Source of the DNA: Manduca sexta
Taxonomy: Eukaryota > Arthropoda > Insecta > Lepidoptera > Sphingidae
Length of the DNA stretch: 64,000 nt
Reading direction: 5' to 3'
Assembly: GCF_014839805.1 (NCBI RefSeq)
Contig: NC_051142.1
Span: forward strand, 1,984,001 to 2,048,000
The notes under the pieces were generated by a model. It was not told the DNA's origin and did not search any database. It saw only the letters and a program-made list of their open reading frames with translations. A program made the position numbers and the translations under genes. Shown here one piece after another: positions 22,101 through 34,572 of the stretch (positions within the stretch are counted from its first letter, which is position 1; every line of letters starts with the position of its first letter).

Positions 22101-25100
22101 TTTCCAACAGAGCTTGGTTGAAAAATTTACTCACACATAAATAGATAAATGCGCCTTATTCCATTACACAACGGGTATATAGTTGGCAATCATATGTAGT
22201 TATTGCGTCTCTGCTTACCCCATAGAGGCGTGACTGCGTGTTATGTAATGCACGGTGTTCGCGTGGCGCTCTGTTTGTGAAACTAAAAGCAGAAAAGCTG
22301 GTTTGATATCGCCGGTATTGCACGCGTTATATAACACTCGTAATCCTAATTGCGGTACGAAAGCCAATTAAATATTGGGTAGTTGGCTAGAATGTCGGTG
22401 TGGAGTTCATACCAAAATAGACTGTATGCACATGTCATCTAATAACTGACTGATACTTTCCACATTACGTTGTATTAAAATGAACTTTTCGAAGCCGGCA
22501 CAATTGTATCGACTCGTATTGAATAATCGTCCCTCATCAATCAATACTCTACCTAGACTCTACTTACCATCAAGTGTATTGACGTAACAGCGCCTACTAC
22601 GTAGAAATAAACGGGTACAGTTTAAACCCGACTGGATTCCGACCACAGTATAGGTGGTGAAAACTCTTGTTACTAGATCGATCTAATGACACATTATTAT
22701 TGTAACAGCCAGCTAAATTGAAACCCAAGCTTTATCAATGCTACCAACAAACTCACAGTTAATTAATTTCACGCTGTCAATTGACAAATCTGGCAATTAA
22801 TATGATCGTTGGATTCATTAAACACATACTTTAAAAATCCGTCACAACGCAACATCCACATTACAAAATAGTGATATAACTAATAACGCTCTAAGAACCC
22901 GAAACCGCGACACATCCGCAATTCTCCAACAACCACTAGGTCAAGGGGTCCGATGGTAGACTTACTTAATCGCGTCACTTTCTACCGCCGGCCTCGACTC
23001 GACCTTGCCCACTGTTTCGGCTTGAAACAACAGTAATAAGTGTGTTGGTAACCACCCACTAGGGACATGAAATGTTATAGTTCATTGGTAGTTCTATAAA
23101 AATATTGTATAATTAATACCAGTTATAATTAACGTACTTTTAAAATTTTAGTTAATTAATTTTCAATAATACCGAGTTGGTGCGCGCGTTGATATCTTTT
23201 GTATGGCGATTACGATTCATAAGAGTTACATTGCGTGATTCTGCACAAAGAATGTTTATGTATTATTACAATTTTTTTTTTGTTTGTTAAGTTATAATCG
23301 TAACATAAATCGATTCATATTATGAGTATAACATAAGAAACGGTTCTGTTTTTATTCTGTAATTTCAATATACTGATTTAGAAATGTATTACAATGCCCT
23401 TCTTATCTATATACTATTATATAAAGCTGATGAAGAGTTTGTTCGTTTATTTGTTTGTTTGTTTGAACGCGCTAATCTCAGGAACTACCGGTCCAAACTG
23501 AAAAATTCTTTTTGCGTTGGATAGCCCTTTGTTCGTGGAGTGCTATAGGCTATATATCATCACGCTATGACCAATAGGAGCGGAGCAGTAATGGCTAATC
23601 TAAGGAACTACCGGTTTGAACTGAAAAAATCTTTTTGTGTTGGATAGCCCTTTGTTCCTGGAGTGCTATAAGCTATATATCATCACGCTATGACCAATAG
23701 GAGCGGAGCAGTAATGAAACATGTTGCAAAAACGGGGAAAAATTATTAGTTTTGAGAGCTTCCGTTGCGTGCGCTGCGTAAACGGTTAAAGTTATGCAAC
23801 AATAATGTATGACGGGTTTGTTCTTCTTAAAAAGTTCTAAAAAATATATTACAAAACAAAGTCCCTCGCTGCATCTGTCTGCCTGAACGTGTTAAACTCA
23901 AAAACTACCCAACGTATTAAGATGAAATTTTGTATGGAGACAGTTTGAGACCCTGGGAAGAACATAGGCTCCCGGGAAACTACTACTTTTATAACGGAAA
24001 ACTTTAGGCTGAAAAGCTTTTTAACGCGGGCGGAGCCGCGGGCAAAAGCTAGTATTTAATAATACCAGTATAAAAGTTTATATTCTACTATAAAACGAGG
24101 TTAACTGCTGTAGAATATATTATAAAAGTGGAACGAAACTTACAGTTTAAAAATTTTACGTAATTGAAAATAACTTAATTTTGTTAACTTAAAATTTGAT
24201 TCACTTAAATTGAATTAGCTTAGAAATATCTGTAGAGTTTATTGTAACGCAATCTCTATAAATACCACAATCACCTACATGTCTATAGGTATATATATCG
24301 CTACATCGCATCGCACATACACCATCTATATGTCTATAGGTATATATATCGCTCATAGGTCCCGGGTGCGAGACCCGAGTCAACGATATTAAGTATTTTG
24401 CTCAGTAAGTTATACCTAAGCCAGTTACACTATGGAAATGACAGTTTATATTAATCAATGCTTAAGAAATATATTTTGTTTTCAGAAAGCAGCGGATCGC
24501 AGATCTTCAGCGAGTGGCGGCAGGATGTGTCCATGACTGGGTACGGGCCGCCATTCGAGACCGCGTTCTACACTGTGCGCGTCACCGTCACTACAGACAT
24601 GCATGATGTCGTCAAGACTGTACGTATTTAATAAACCAATATTACAACATTACGATGGAACAGCGCTATATTAATTTACAAGGGACAGACCAACCAGGAT
24701 GATAGCGGTGCATTAAAACCATTGTCAAATGCACGCTGCTGCGTCTTAGACAGTCTCAGTAAACATGTAACAATTTCTCATCATAGTATTTTTTCAGAAA
24801 ATTATGTAAGGCGCCTTATAGTAAACAAACAAAATAACATGCAATATTGTTCCTTCCGACACGAAATCGATCACGTTTTAATGTTAATGGCAGTAGTACT
24901 AAACACTTGAATATCCACAAAAATTATATCTCCCGATCATCGATTATTATACTGACTAGCTCAATAGTTTCTAATTAATCCATATTACATTCTAGCGCCG
25001 AACGCTCCACCTAGGCCTCTGTCTACCCCGCTCATGCACCCGTGAAGCTGTGACCGCACTGGTGGACAGGGCCCGAGGACCTTTACTAAAGCACACAGTG

Positions 25101-28100
25101 GTGGCAGTGCGAATGCCTCTCCGCGGCACCTACTCCTACATCGAAGATCCTACCTTCCAAGTGTTGATGTAAGTAATGCTATAATGCTGAGCGATTACCG
25201 CGCTATATTATAGAAATAAACGCTGGCACCAAAAGTGAAATCACATAATATACACTCATATGTTTTGCAACTAATAATCATATTGTAACACGAATAACGT
25301 AATGTTAGGTAACACAAAATAAATATGTGGTATTATGTTTTCGGAGGTCAAAAATGCAGTATAGTTTGCGTAACTGTGCGAAGGTCATCTAACTAGAAGT
25401 TAGCCTCAACCGTCACTCTAACGTCTAATTATAGGGTATATTTTGGTTAAAAAGGACATCGAGTAATTTCTAAATATACCTACGTAATATAAACTTCACT
25501 TATATCACGACCAAAGTAGTAGCTTTGCCATGTCAGGAATAAAACTCTTTAAACAAATTAAATATCATTTTCAAGAACTACCCAAGTTTAGAACATATAC
25601 CGTCTTATCATTCTTTTCGTCTTATAGTGGCTATAGTGTTTTATGCTGCTGCATGGTTTATATAAGACTACGCAAGGTCAAATATTATAGAGCAACGATA
25701 ATGCAACTATTATAATTATATGTTTATAATCCAACTTACAGATTTTAAGCAAATATTTAACACAACAGTTCTTCAAGAACACGTAGTACATCAACAATTT
25801 CAATCAATATGGAAATTATTTTGCCGAACTGCAATTTTATCTAAAGAGAACATAAATATAAAAATTACGGTACTATCAACAAGTTATAGTAACACGTGCA
25901 GCGATGCCTAAATCGTACTAATAGAAAACAAAACACATTACGAAACGTCGATATTATTCAGGTCGCAATATTTTAGCTATAAAAGTACATCACGAAATTC
26001 CCCCGTGGGTGTATACGAAATGTTGTCGTGGTCTCGTTTCGAAATCAACTGTGTTAATTCGGATATTACCATATTTATCAGTCATGTTTATTTTACATGT
26101 AAAATGTATGTTTACGCTTAAAATAGGTTTCATTGATCGCAAGTGGTTCGGCTTGTAAATTATGTTTTGAACAGAGCATGTCACCCAGAGCCTTTACATT
26201 TTTCATATTGTCAAATAAATACATTGGATACAATATCCTTCAAAGTAGAAGATAAGGCAAGTCTGTATTTCTACTGGCAAATAATGCCTATACATTATTT
26301 GTCAACAGAAATAGTAAAGGCGGTGGTCCCACGTCTATCAAATACTTCATACGATATTTATAGTTAGTATCCATTGAGTACATAGATACCTAGCACCTAT
26401 TACCACCAGATACAATTATTTCATAGATAGCCGATAAGATTACTTACTATACTTACTTTCTTTTCTAGCTTGTGCCTAATGAATGAATTTTTCCGATGTA
26501 CATAGTAGATAACAAATATACAACTTTATTTCAGGGGTGTATGTTGCTTCGTAACAATACTGCTGATCTCCGCAACTGCGTATGACGTGCGCATTGCTCG
26601 CGACGTGCGCAGGCGCAGGCGGCGCGCGGTCAACCTATCTAACACCGGCGCCAGAAGCGACCTGAAGCTCGACCTAAATGGACTCGATGATATCACCGTC
26701 GCCAATGGTAAATGTTGCGTATTGACTTCTTTTTCATTATTTGGAAATATAATGTTTTTTTAATCATATATTATTACATTAAGGCCCAAAAGTTCCCTCC
26801 ACACCAGAACTCCGGAGCTATGGGATGAAAGTGGATTTTCCTGATTTATGGTATCTGATCGTGGTTTTTTTCTAGGAAAGACGATATACAACGTGAACAA
26901 CAACCTCGCGATCAACAGTACCACGTCGGAAGAGCGCCTTACCGCCGAGACCGCGTCCACCTCCACCGACGAAGAGATTAAACTCAGTCAGTACAATCAA
27001 TTAAAATATTTTCAACTTTAAAAATCGTGTTGACAAGTAATGACCTTCAAGTAAAAGCTCCGTACGCCTTAAATGGGAGAGGCTATAATGGTCCACTCAA
27101 TGATATAAAAAATCCGAAACAAAGACTATCTTTAAGAGAAATCAGTTTTTTCATATATTTAGACCAATGCTAGAAAAATAAACATACCGACCACGATAGG
27201 TCAATGTTACTGCACTTAATTATTATTTCTGCCTTTTAAAAATCAGTTTCCAATCCTGTATAACCATCAAAAAAACTTTATAGATTTTTTGTATAACAGG
27301 CGTATGGTCCCAGCTGCTGCTGTCGTTCTCGATGAAGGCTAACATCCTGCAGATCTTCGACCAGTCGGTGGGCGCGGACACGGTGCCCGTGGTACACGGC
27401 CTGCGCACACTCTCCATGGTGTGGGTCATCTTCGGACACACCTGCATTGTAGTGTTCAAGGTGAACTTATCCTCCGATAATTATTAAAAGTGAACATGTC
27501 TTCGAACAGCCGATGAATTCTATTTTTATGTTTTAATGCTTGCCAATACTCTGGCTTTTGTGGCTGGAAGTAGTCTGTGTTAGCAGGACAAAGTAGGTAT
27601 GTATTTTTATACTTTTTAATCAAGACTTGTTGGTTTGAAAAGTACATCATATTATGACGTAGCGTATAATCATTTCTATAAAATTAACATAAATTTGTGA
27701 ATCTGCCAAACAAATATTGCTTGTATAGTTAACTTAAAAGAAAAATGCTAACATTGCGTTGTATAAAATAATAGACCATCTCCTATCTCTATGCTGAGCT
27801 ACTACGACTGCACCAGACGGAAATTTGAGGGCAATTTAACATAAAAACATTTAGCAATAAACGTCATGGAGTTAAGTAAGCAATCAGTTTTTGGGCTTGG
27901 TATTGTTAACTGTGTGTGTGTGTTTGTTTTTTTTTTCTTTTATACTTTTTTGTTGTATTTATGTGTGTGTAGAGAAATAAATGGTTTAAATGGTAAATGG
28001 TTTAAAGTAAGTGGGTACTAATCACTACATTTTGCTGCATTTCAGTACGCGGACAACACTGCGTTAAGAGCTATTTTGGAGAAGAGCTTTTTGTTCCAGC

Positions 28101-31100
28101 TTATCCTCAGCGCTGTGTACAGTGTTGATACCTTTTTCTGTCTCGGGTCAGTTTATTCGTTTCTTTCTTCAATTATTCAAACTTTTAACTCAATATAGGA
28201 TGGTCAATTAGATTGCGAAATAATAGGTTTCTTTTATAAACTTTATTAACAGAAGTTTGTCTTGAGCCCCTACTCAACCTTGTGTCGTGGATTTCGTTAA
28301 CCACCAAGGTCTTTTGTTACTAAGACATCTATTACTCGAATCCAATTTTTGTTTAGACACTAAGCCCGAAAGTGCTTTTTCTCACGGGCGCTGTTGATTC
28401 GCTGATTGTTATCTTTAAATCCTTCTATAAAATTGTATTTAAATATTAAAATTGTTACAATATTTAACACACTTTTAAGGGTTATAATAATTTGTTTCCA
28501 TTCCAGTGGCATGCTAGTAACCTTCTTATACTTCCGTACCAATGCGAAAGGGAAACTGGACGTACTGACCAAGGGCAGGCGAAAGGTCACCTCCAGCGTG
28601 CTGCAGTTCCTTGGACTCATGGGCTACAGATTTGCTAGGTGAGTTGTAGACTACGATATGTAGTATACCAGCACAGAAAATTATACGGCACCTCATGGGA
28701 AGTGCACTAGTCTTTGGACTGTAGTGCGTATATTTGTATAATGATGTCCAACAAGAGATAACACTGGCTTAGCGTTTTGAAGTGATAATTCGAATAAGAA
28801 TTAATCAATTCTGAAAAGCTGCACAAAGCTAAATAGTAATTACTGATAGAAATGAACTTCTTTGTTTTTAATTTTCTTATATTATTACCAATTGTCACAG
28901 TTAAACTCTATCAACATTCCTTTCCAATAACACTGTACATTTCCAGATTGACAGCACCGTATCTGTTCGTGCTGGGCGTGGTGGAGGTGACGATGAAGTG
29001 GTTTGCTTACAACGCTGTATTCGAGCCGCCTGCGATGGATCACGAGACCTGCCCGCACTACTGGTGGAGGAATCTTCTGTACATTAACACTTTGTTCCCA
29101 GTGGAACAGATGGTAAGAAAAATGATGTGCTAAAATATGATCATATTCAATGTGGAAGACGTGTTTAGAACCTTTCCAGATACTGCTTACTTCATTTCTA
29201 GCGCCAAGTAGCTAAGTTGTATTTCAGTTTGAATGGCAATGCAGTCAATATAACATCTAGTTTCTCAGGATAACGATTAGTATGATTCTACACGATGACG
29301 TCTACTCGTCTTATCAGTGTATGAAAATATGAGTTTTAGAACCGACTGTTTTGCTCTGTAGCAAATATTTCAGGAACTACCAACCAAAATCCTCCGTCTG
29401 AATATAAAAATACGAGCTAACCTAGTGCATATTATGGAGTCTCTAACTGTATTCAATGGATTAAAAAATATGAAATAGGAAGTTGTTTAAATGTTTTTAA
29501 GTAACCTTTGCTCTTATTTCCAGTGCATGTTGTGGAGTTGGTACTTGTCAGACGACACTCAGTTTTACGCAGTCAGTGCAATCCTCCTTATATTATCTAC
29601 GAGGTAATTTTTTTCTATCTTTCCTAAACAATAATCAAAAATAACTACGACGTTGATCAAATCAAGTTCTATGATAATTTATAACGACGAATACAATTTA
29701 AAAAAAAAACGTAATTATCTAGCGCTTTTGCCTTTCGTGTAGATTCATCACTACCAATTCACAACCGAGCCTATCTTCTACTTTAATATTTCCTCCCCAG
29801 CCACTTCAAGCTCTCCGTGTCTCTAACCGGCGTATTCTTCTTCTCATCACTTATAACGACCGGCTACGTGTCCTGGAGCAGCGACCATATCCCCAACAGC
29901 GAAGACCCATTCACGCAGTTTGACAAGATCTATGACAAACCCTGGACCAGGCTGGGACCGTACCTTGTTGGTATGCTGACAGGCTGGATACTGTTTAAGA
30001 CCAACTTGAAGATTAGGATGAAGTCGGTAAGTTAATTAAACTTAGTTTGCAATCTGAAGCATCACTATAAGAGGGTCATTTAAGGATATTAAAAAGAAAC
30101 CCGGATAAACTAAAACCTTCAACCTTAAGCTATTGAAATATGACCATTTCCTCATGAGCTTGTTGAAATCCTAGAATCTTACAAGGCTTCCTAATTGCAA
30201 GGAAAGGAATTTATCCAAAATTAAATAATTTCAGTTTTCTAACAAGGGACACACCGAAAAAAGTGCATGTAGGCACATAACCTAATGCTAACTGATCTCT
30301 AACACATTTAAACTTCAACAATGCCTCAGAAAACATAAAACCTGTCATTCCACTTGACGAACTTGAGTCTCCAAATACAGCAATTATAGTGTCATATTTT
30401 ATCTCTTCACCAGATATGGGCGTGGGTGGGCTGGTTGGTATGCGCAGCGATGCTGCTGTTCCTGATCTTCGGGTTGTACAAGACAGAACTGAGCCCGGCG
30501 GCGGCGGCCGTGTACTCCGCGCTGTCGCACTCGCTGTGGGCAGCGTGCGTTGGGTGGATCATTATTGCCTGCTCTACTGGACATGGCGGTATGGTATTTT
30601 TCTAAATATTATCAGATTATTATTCAGAATCATTTTCGATCGTTAAACTAGTTATTTGATTGATGCAAAGAAACGGCAACCAACCCTTTATTCATTGACG
30701 ATTATGACTACCAACGATAATGATAACTTTTGAACTGTTTAGAATGCCTCTAATTTCCTCTCACTTCCCTAGCAGTAAACATTTTTTACACGGACACTGC
30801 AAACCGACCACATTGCAAGTGATAGTAAGTGGAGTGGGGTCCAATAATTGCTATCCGGCTGGATATAAAATATCGACGGTCCCTATGTATAGTATTGAAT
30901 CTGCAAAATTGCATTTTGCGAAGGGGCTGTCGATATTTAAACGGTCCTTATTAAAAAGGACTGCATGTATTTAAGACAAAAAGGATCGAAGTGCTTATCG
31001 CCATGGTAATATAACACTAAACAAGCGATGTTTATTCCACGGTCCCTACGTAAAGTATTGCATTTGCAATATGCAATTTTGCAGATTCGATACTTTACGT

Positions 31101-31819
31101 AGGGACCGTCGATATATTTTTCCACCAACGTTATTGAACAGTTCATTAATACACTGATTGATTGGTAATATCTTAACATAATCTAGTTGTGTTTTCATTC
31201 CAGGCTGGGTGCGTCCCCTGCTGTCGGCGCCGTTCCTGTACCCGTTCTCGCGCGTGACGTACTGCGCGTACCTCGTGCACCCGGTGGTGCTGCGCTACGT
31301 CGCCATGCATCTCACTCACCCCATACATCTGGGCGAGCTGCTTGTGGTGAGTACTATAATACTTACTTATTATACAAGACTATGACAAAGAACGAAAGTA
31401 TGGGATACTAAGGTCAAATATTAATAGTTTGAATACATTTTTAAAAACATTCAACACAACGTCTTTTTCAAGATAGAGTTACATAATTACCTACACTAGT
31501 ACATGTCACGAGAACTTTTTATCCTTACCTACTATAATACAAAGATTGATTAAACATAAAGGTTTTTGCTTTCATTTTAGAGCAGTTAAAAAAAACGAAC
31601 TAGTTGAAAACCCTTAAATAAAAGCTAGTAATAATCATTTAAGAACACAGCAATATTGGACAGTGTTACTAAAGATACTTCTTGTTCCAGTTCGTCCTGT
31701 TCCTGGGGTTGACTGTGATGTCGTATTTCTTTGCGTTCGTGATCTCGGTGGCGTTCGAGGCTCCCATCGTCACCATGTTGAAGATCCTCTCGCCGCAGCG
31801 GAAGCCGCACCGGGTGTGA
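19196..31819 (+). CDS. Nose-resistant-to-fluoxetine (NRF-6)-like membrane acyltransferase, 5' incomplete
   Basis: Fourteen exons: 19196-19315, 24486-24619, 24996-25168, 26535-26707, 26876-26986, 27300-27460, 28046-28146, 28507-28638, 28947-29112, 29524-29603, 29801-30026, 30414-30588, 31204-31346 and 31691-31819. All phases agree and they encode 673 residues. The first exon is missing: the frame enters at the second base of a codon. The first part is the extracellular NRF domain ([22 protein letters not shown]). The rest is the multi-pass acyltransferase-3 domain, starting [19 protein letters not shown] with the R-X10-H motif intact, and including [10 protein letters not shown] and the late [12 protein letters not shown]. 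The family is membrane-bound and linked to lipid or drug handling in worms; its substrate is unknown. The paralogue on the other strand lies tail-to-tail 2.7 kb away. Introns carry a Helitron and a MITE. Confidence 0.9.
20842..21090 (-). mobile_element. Retroposon 3' relic in NRF-6-like intron
   Basis: A T run (20842-20851) is followed by sequence including GGAACAGTTATGTTGG and ACCGGTCTTACGG, which parallels the block after the 46-T run near 8540-8590. Interpreted as an older minus-strand insertion of the same family. Confidence 0.4.
21400..21451. repeat. Near-perfect 24-bp-arm hairpin
   Basis: Arms 21400-21423 and 21428-21451 are inverted copies with one mismatch and a 4-nt loop (CAGT). It lies in the long first visible intron of the NRF-6-like gene. 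It could be a tiny foldback element, a hairpin RNA or a cruciform. Confidence 0.8.
22494..22600. repeat. Dispersed repeat relic (pair of 15312-15430)
   Basis: Shares the AAGCCGGCACAATTGTATC block with the copy near 15320, diverged further along. Intronic. Confidence 0.45.
23406..24052 (+). mobile_element. Non-autonomous Helitron (Lep1-like), two internal units
   Basis: It starts with TC after A and ends CTAG before T, the A/T insertion rule of Helitrons. A short hairpin (CGCGG 24025-24029 with CCGCG 24036-24040) lies 12 nt before the 3' end. Inside are two ~123 bp tandem units beginning GCTAATCTCAGGAACTACC. No protein is encoded. It lies in an intron of the NRF-6-like gene. The structure matches the lepidopteran Lep1-type Helitrons. 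Confidence 0.88.
24279..24353. repeat. Short tandem duplication, 24-bp unit spaced 51 bp
   Basis: ATGTCTATAGGTATATATAT followed by CGCT occurs at 24279-24302 and 24330-24353, exact in both copies. A CCCGGGTGCGAGACCCGAG block follows at once. Intronic. Confidence 0.85.
30870..31115. mobile_element. 246-bp MITE with 25-bp inverted ends
   Basis: Outer inverted ends 30870-30894 (ATATCGACGGTCCCTATG...) and 31091-31115 match in most positions. An inner copy of the same CGGTCCCTACGTAAAGTA end lies at 31040-31057, making the right third (31040-31110) a nested palindrome. No coding capacity; intronic in the NRF-6-like gene. Confidence 0.7.
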
Positions 31820-33058
31820 GACTGGCGCCGGATTAAAACCCTAGCTTATCGGGGTAGAGCGAGCGAACATGACGATATTTTAGTGTACAACATAGTATTA
31901 GAGGGATGCTGATACGATCTACTGTTTATATCATCAATTTCAGTAAGATGTAGTCGACTGTTGTGTTTCGGTAGTAAGTCTGAAGTTTGAATAAATTATT
32001 AGATAATCTAAGGCTGTAACCAATTTAACAATAGACTATAACAAAAAGCTGTCGGCTAACCTTCAACAATAAAGAGGCAATTGGAGGAGAAGAACCAATT
32101 TTACACGAATTAGTGTCGTTTGTATACCGACTGTATCTTTAAAATCTGTCCAGTAACAAGTTTTCAACTACAAAATGGCGCCAAAAATAAAAGATGGCGT
32201 CTCTGTCTTTTTCTCGCTCTACCCCCGGACTACACGATATTACGTACAAAGATTCGTTTGTAAGATTACATTGTGACGATCTCGTCTGAGAGGAAGCGAC
32301 GTGAGATGTTAGAGTCAGTAGTACTGCATTGACTGTGATCGAAATGGTTGCATAGTTTAATTAAGTGTTTGCATGAACATAGCAACTTTTAGTAGCTGTT
32401 ACTGACAACCAAAAGTTATGCGTGTGTAAAGCCTTTTAGCTTGGATGAAAATTTGATACTTTATGATACTCAAATAAACTTAAAAGAACTGTTTTATAGA
32501 AATGATCGTAGACAAGAGACTATAAACTTGTGTATCGCTTGAATGAAATAAAATAACCGATAATAATCATGACAATGTAGAAAAACAAAGGTATTGTTAT
32601 AATAGTTTAATGTATATTACACTGTAAATAGATATAATGATATACATAAATGATTATGTAAATAAGTTGTAAATACTATTGTATATTCGACGTAAGGTTT
32701 TATTAAATAATTTTTATACGAACAATAAATACAATGTTTCTTTTAACCCTGTATAAAACACGCATGAAATATATGGAAAAATATTCCGCCAATGGGTCCG
32801 CTATTGGTGCCCAACGTGGTGTCCATAACATTAGTTGACAAGATCAGTGGCGTAATTACACCGTAATGGTTCCGTGACAAATTGATATAATGATACCTCT
32901 CTCAACATGACAAATCTGTATCTATACTATAATTTTCTTCTGGCAACCTTGTATTATTTTTAAGTACGAATAAGTATACACTTAGCCGTGTCTGGCATTT
33001 TGCCCGTTATGCTATCCTATAGTTAAGACACTGATCATGATCCATAATAAGAATCAAA
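31820..33058. other. 3' region of the first NRF-6-like gene and convergent spacer
   Basis: No further exon is seen. AATAAA hexamers at 32473-32478 and 32724-32729 are the candidate transcript ends, the second in a strongly AT-rich context. Confidence 0.5.
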
Positions 33059-33060
33059 TA

Positions 33061-34369
33061 AGGTCAGGTGGGGCAAGTGCGCCGACGGGGTAAGTGCGCC
33101 TACCCTAAAAAAATCAAGAATTATTGATGTTATACAATTACCGCAATCTTACATCTATGCTACTAACTGAAATACAGTTCCACTAAAAAACATAAATGGC
33201 TACGTTCATTTTAATACGATTTATTCGCCATTTTATTTTATGTGTCATTTAGACCTGTAAACCGAGATAACCCCGTGAAAGATAACATCAAATATTTCAA
33301 GATATTTAACATATTTCTGTAAATCAGTTAGGTGAATACATAGTTTAAACCTTTTATTTTAACTTCCTGCCTGAATTTTATTTATATATACTAAAATAAA
33401 GGATTTTTTAGCAATGCGAAAAAATGTAACTAAAATTTGTCGAGTAGGGCAAGTGCGCCACAGTTAATAGTCGTATGGCGCACTTGCCCCTGATCCATAT
33501 ATAACCAACCTTTTTTGAGAATAAGTTTTACTAATATGAATTATTATTATTATTAAAATACAGCAAACTTAACAGCAGATTTTTTTGTACTCAAGGTATT
33601 TTGTTTTGAACCGACTTAAATAAAAGGGCGTATTAGTTAATTCGTTTTTACAAAAGAAAAACTGAAATACCTTGGTCTAGAGCAACTTTACATGAATAGG
33701 TTGCAACTGTTCGATCAGGCACGTTATCTGGATATAATGCAGCTAAAACATATCAAATGTCATAAGGCCAAATTTTAAGTAATTGAGTTATAACGCATTC
33801 AAAATTGTTAATTCCTACATTTTTGTATGTTTTTTTTAGTTTTTAGAAATAAAATGGATTTTATATTAGGGCTACCATTTTTTTATTCCAACATATCCGC
33901 ACACAAAACTCTAACATAGCAAAAAATTATATATAAAAAAAAATCTAAAATGTTTTCAAGCCCTGATTTACATATATATGGCGCACTTACCCCGAATTTG
34001 ATTTGACAGCCATAGTTTGTTATAATATTGAGTGATTAAAAATTATCCAAGAGCAATGCGAGTAAAACTTATTTCTCTATGGACTAAAGTGAGTGTTTTC
34101 TTTATAATGTTTCATATTGGCGTTTTTTTTTACACAGGCGCACTTACCCCATTTCCGGAGGCAAGTGCGCCTACTACAATTTTTTTTTACTTTGAGCAAA
34201 ATATTATTAATTTATGGTTCGATTTCCTTGAATGGCTATAGGTTGTTATCACAAAATACCAAATATTCTTAAATTAATAAAATTACATTCTTAAGTCAGC
34301 ACAAAAAGAAATTATTTTGCATTGAATCCAGCTATGAAAATTTTATGGCGCACTTCCCCCGACTGACCT
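33061..34369. mobile_element. Palindrome-rich non-autonomous DNA transposon candidate
   Basis: Inverted ends AGGTCAGGTGGGGCAAGTGC... and ...GGCGCACTTCCCCCGACTGACCT bound a 1309-bp unit flanked by TA on both sides. The 14-mer GGGGCAAGTGCGCC or its reverse complement recurs eight times with 0-2 mismatches: 33070, 33087, 33446, 34158 forward; 33477, 33980, 34137, 34347 inverted. No transposase is encoded. It sits between the convergent NRF-6-like genes, about 200 bp beyond the second one's stop codon. Confidence 0.7.
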
Positions 34370-34572
34370 TATATTTTCTTAAATTTTTTAATATAATTTA
34401 TAACTAAATATAAATTAAAACATGTTAGTAACAGACAACTCAAATGGACAAAAAAAAAGGAAAAAAAAATCTGTGCATAAATATCCACTATCAAATACAC
34501 AAACTAAGCAACTATTGTTACTCTACATATTTAAATATATATTACTTTAGGTATAAATATTGGAAACACTGG

